Source: an uncultured Bacteroidales bacterium (GTDB taxonomy: Bacteria > Bacteroidota > Bacteroidia > Bacteroidales > UBA932). From it: 33,885 nt of DNA. Under the pieces are notes generated by a model, which searched no databases, was not told the origin of the DNA, and was given only the letters and a program-made list of their open reading frames with translations. Positions 33,875 through 33,885 of the stretch are shown here, piece by piece. Each line of letters begins with the position of its first letter. Position 1 is the stretch's first letter. A program made the translations under genes and the position numbers. The stretch spans positions 1 through 33,885 of the forward strand of contig CAKULN010000029.1 of NCBI GenBank assembly GCA_934667175.1. The letters are read 5' to 3'.

Positions 33875-33885
33875 TCGAACCTGAA

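Noticed and set aside
1..33885. tRNA, rRNA, CRISPR array, or complete insertion sequence
   Set aside because: No cloverleaf, rRNA core, regularly spaced repeat with unique spacers, or transposase gene was recognised.

Overview
The window comes from a Bacteroidota (probably Bacteroidales) chromosome of moderate GC content. The evidence is: promoters of the TTTG-N19-TAnnTTTG type before several genes, few Shine-Dalgarno sites, a polysaccharide-utilisation locus (PUL) with SusC/SusD and a hybrid two-component regulator, and Tat-secreted Gfo/Idh/MocA plus DUF1080 enzymes. I cannot name the species.

Layout. (1) 15-3827, minus strand: a housekeeping operon cdaA-mutS2-yraN (c-di-AMP synthesis, MutS2, YraN) with a promoter at about 3820-3827. 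(2) 3902-7981, plus strand: a ribosomal-protein operon rplC-rplD-rplW-rplB-rpsS-rplV-rpsC with its own consensus promoter and terminator. It lacks rpsJ in front and the usual rplP-rpmC-rpsQ continuation behind, so the S10 cluster is split here. (3) 8093-12232, plus: a two-gene operon for a Tat-exported oxidoreductase and a large HEAT-repeat/DUF1080 protein, probably a 3-keto-glycoside pathway. (4) 12233-12953: a gene-poor stretch with a 31-nt tandem REP-like array, several inverted repeats, and a promoter followed by a strikingly structured leader that can be drawn as a four-segment attenuator ending in a T7 run. (5) 12993-17117, plus: four genes for exported proteins ending in a WG-repeat/caspase (C14) protein with an intact His-Cys dyad; a DUF4384 protein lies just upstream. 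(6) 17133-18405, minus: a purple-acid-phosphatase-like metallophosphoesterase with a perfect promoter. (7) 18448-33770: a PUL. A divergent hybrid two-component regulator of 1190 residues faces an operon of SusC, SusD, a DUF1735 surface lipoprotein, two tandem HEXXH (M60-like) lipoproteins with carbohydrate-binding-like N-termini, and a GH97 glycosidase with the retaining (alpha-galactosidase type) signature. This gene set points to glycoprotein or mucin-type substrates. (8) 33771-33885: a nested perfect palindrome at the window edge.

The most unusual items are the PUL regulator, whose kinase module has lost the phospho-accepting histidine and the whole ATPase domain, and the caspase operon with its switch-like leader. 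All counts, pairings and residue numbers were made by eye from the sequence; no search or folding program was run.
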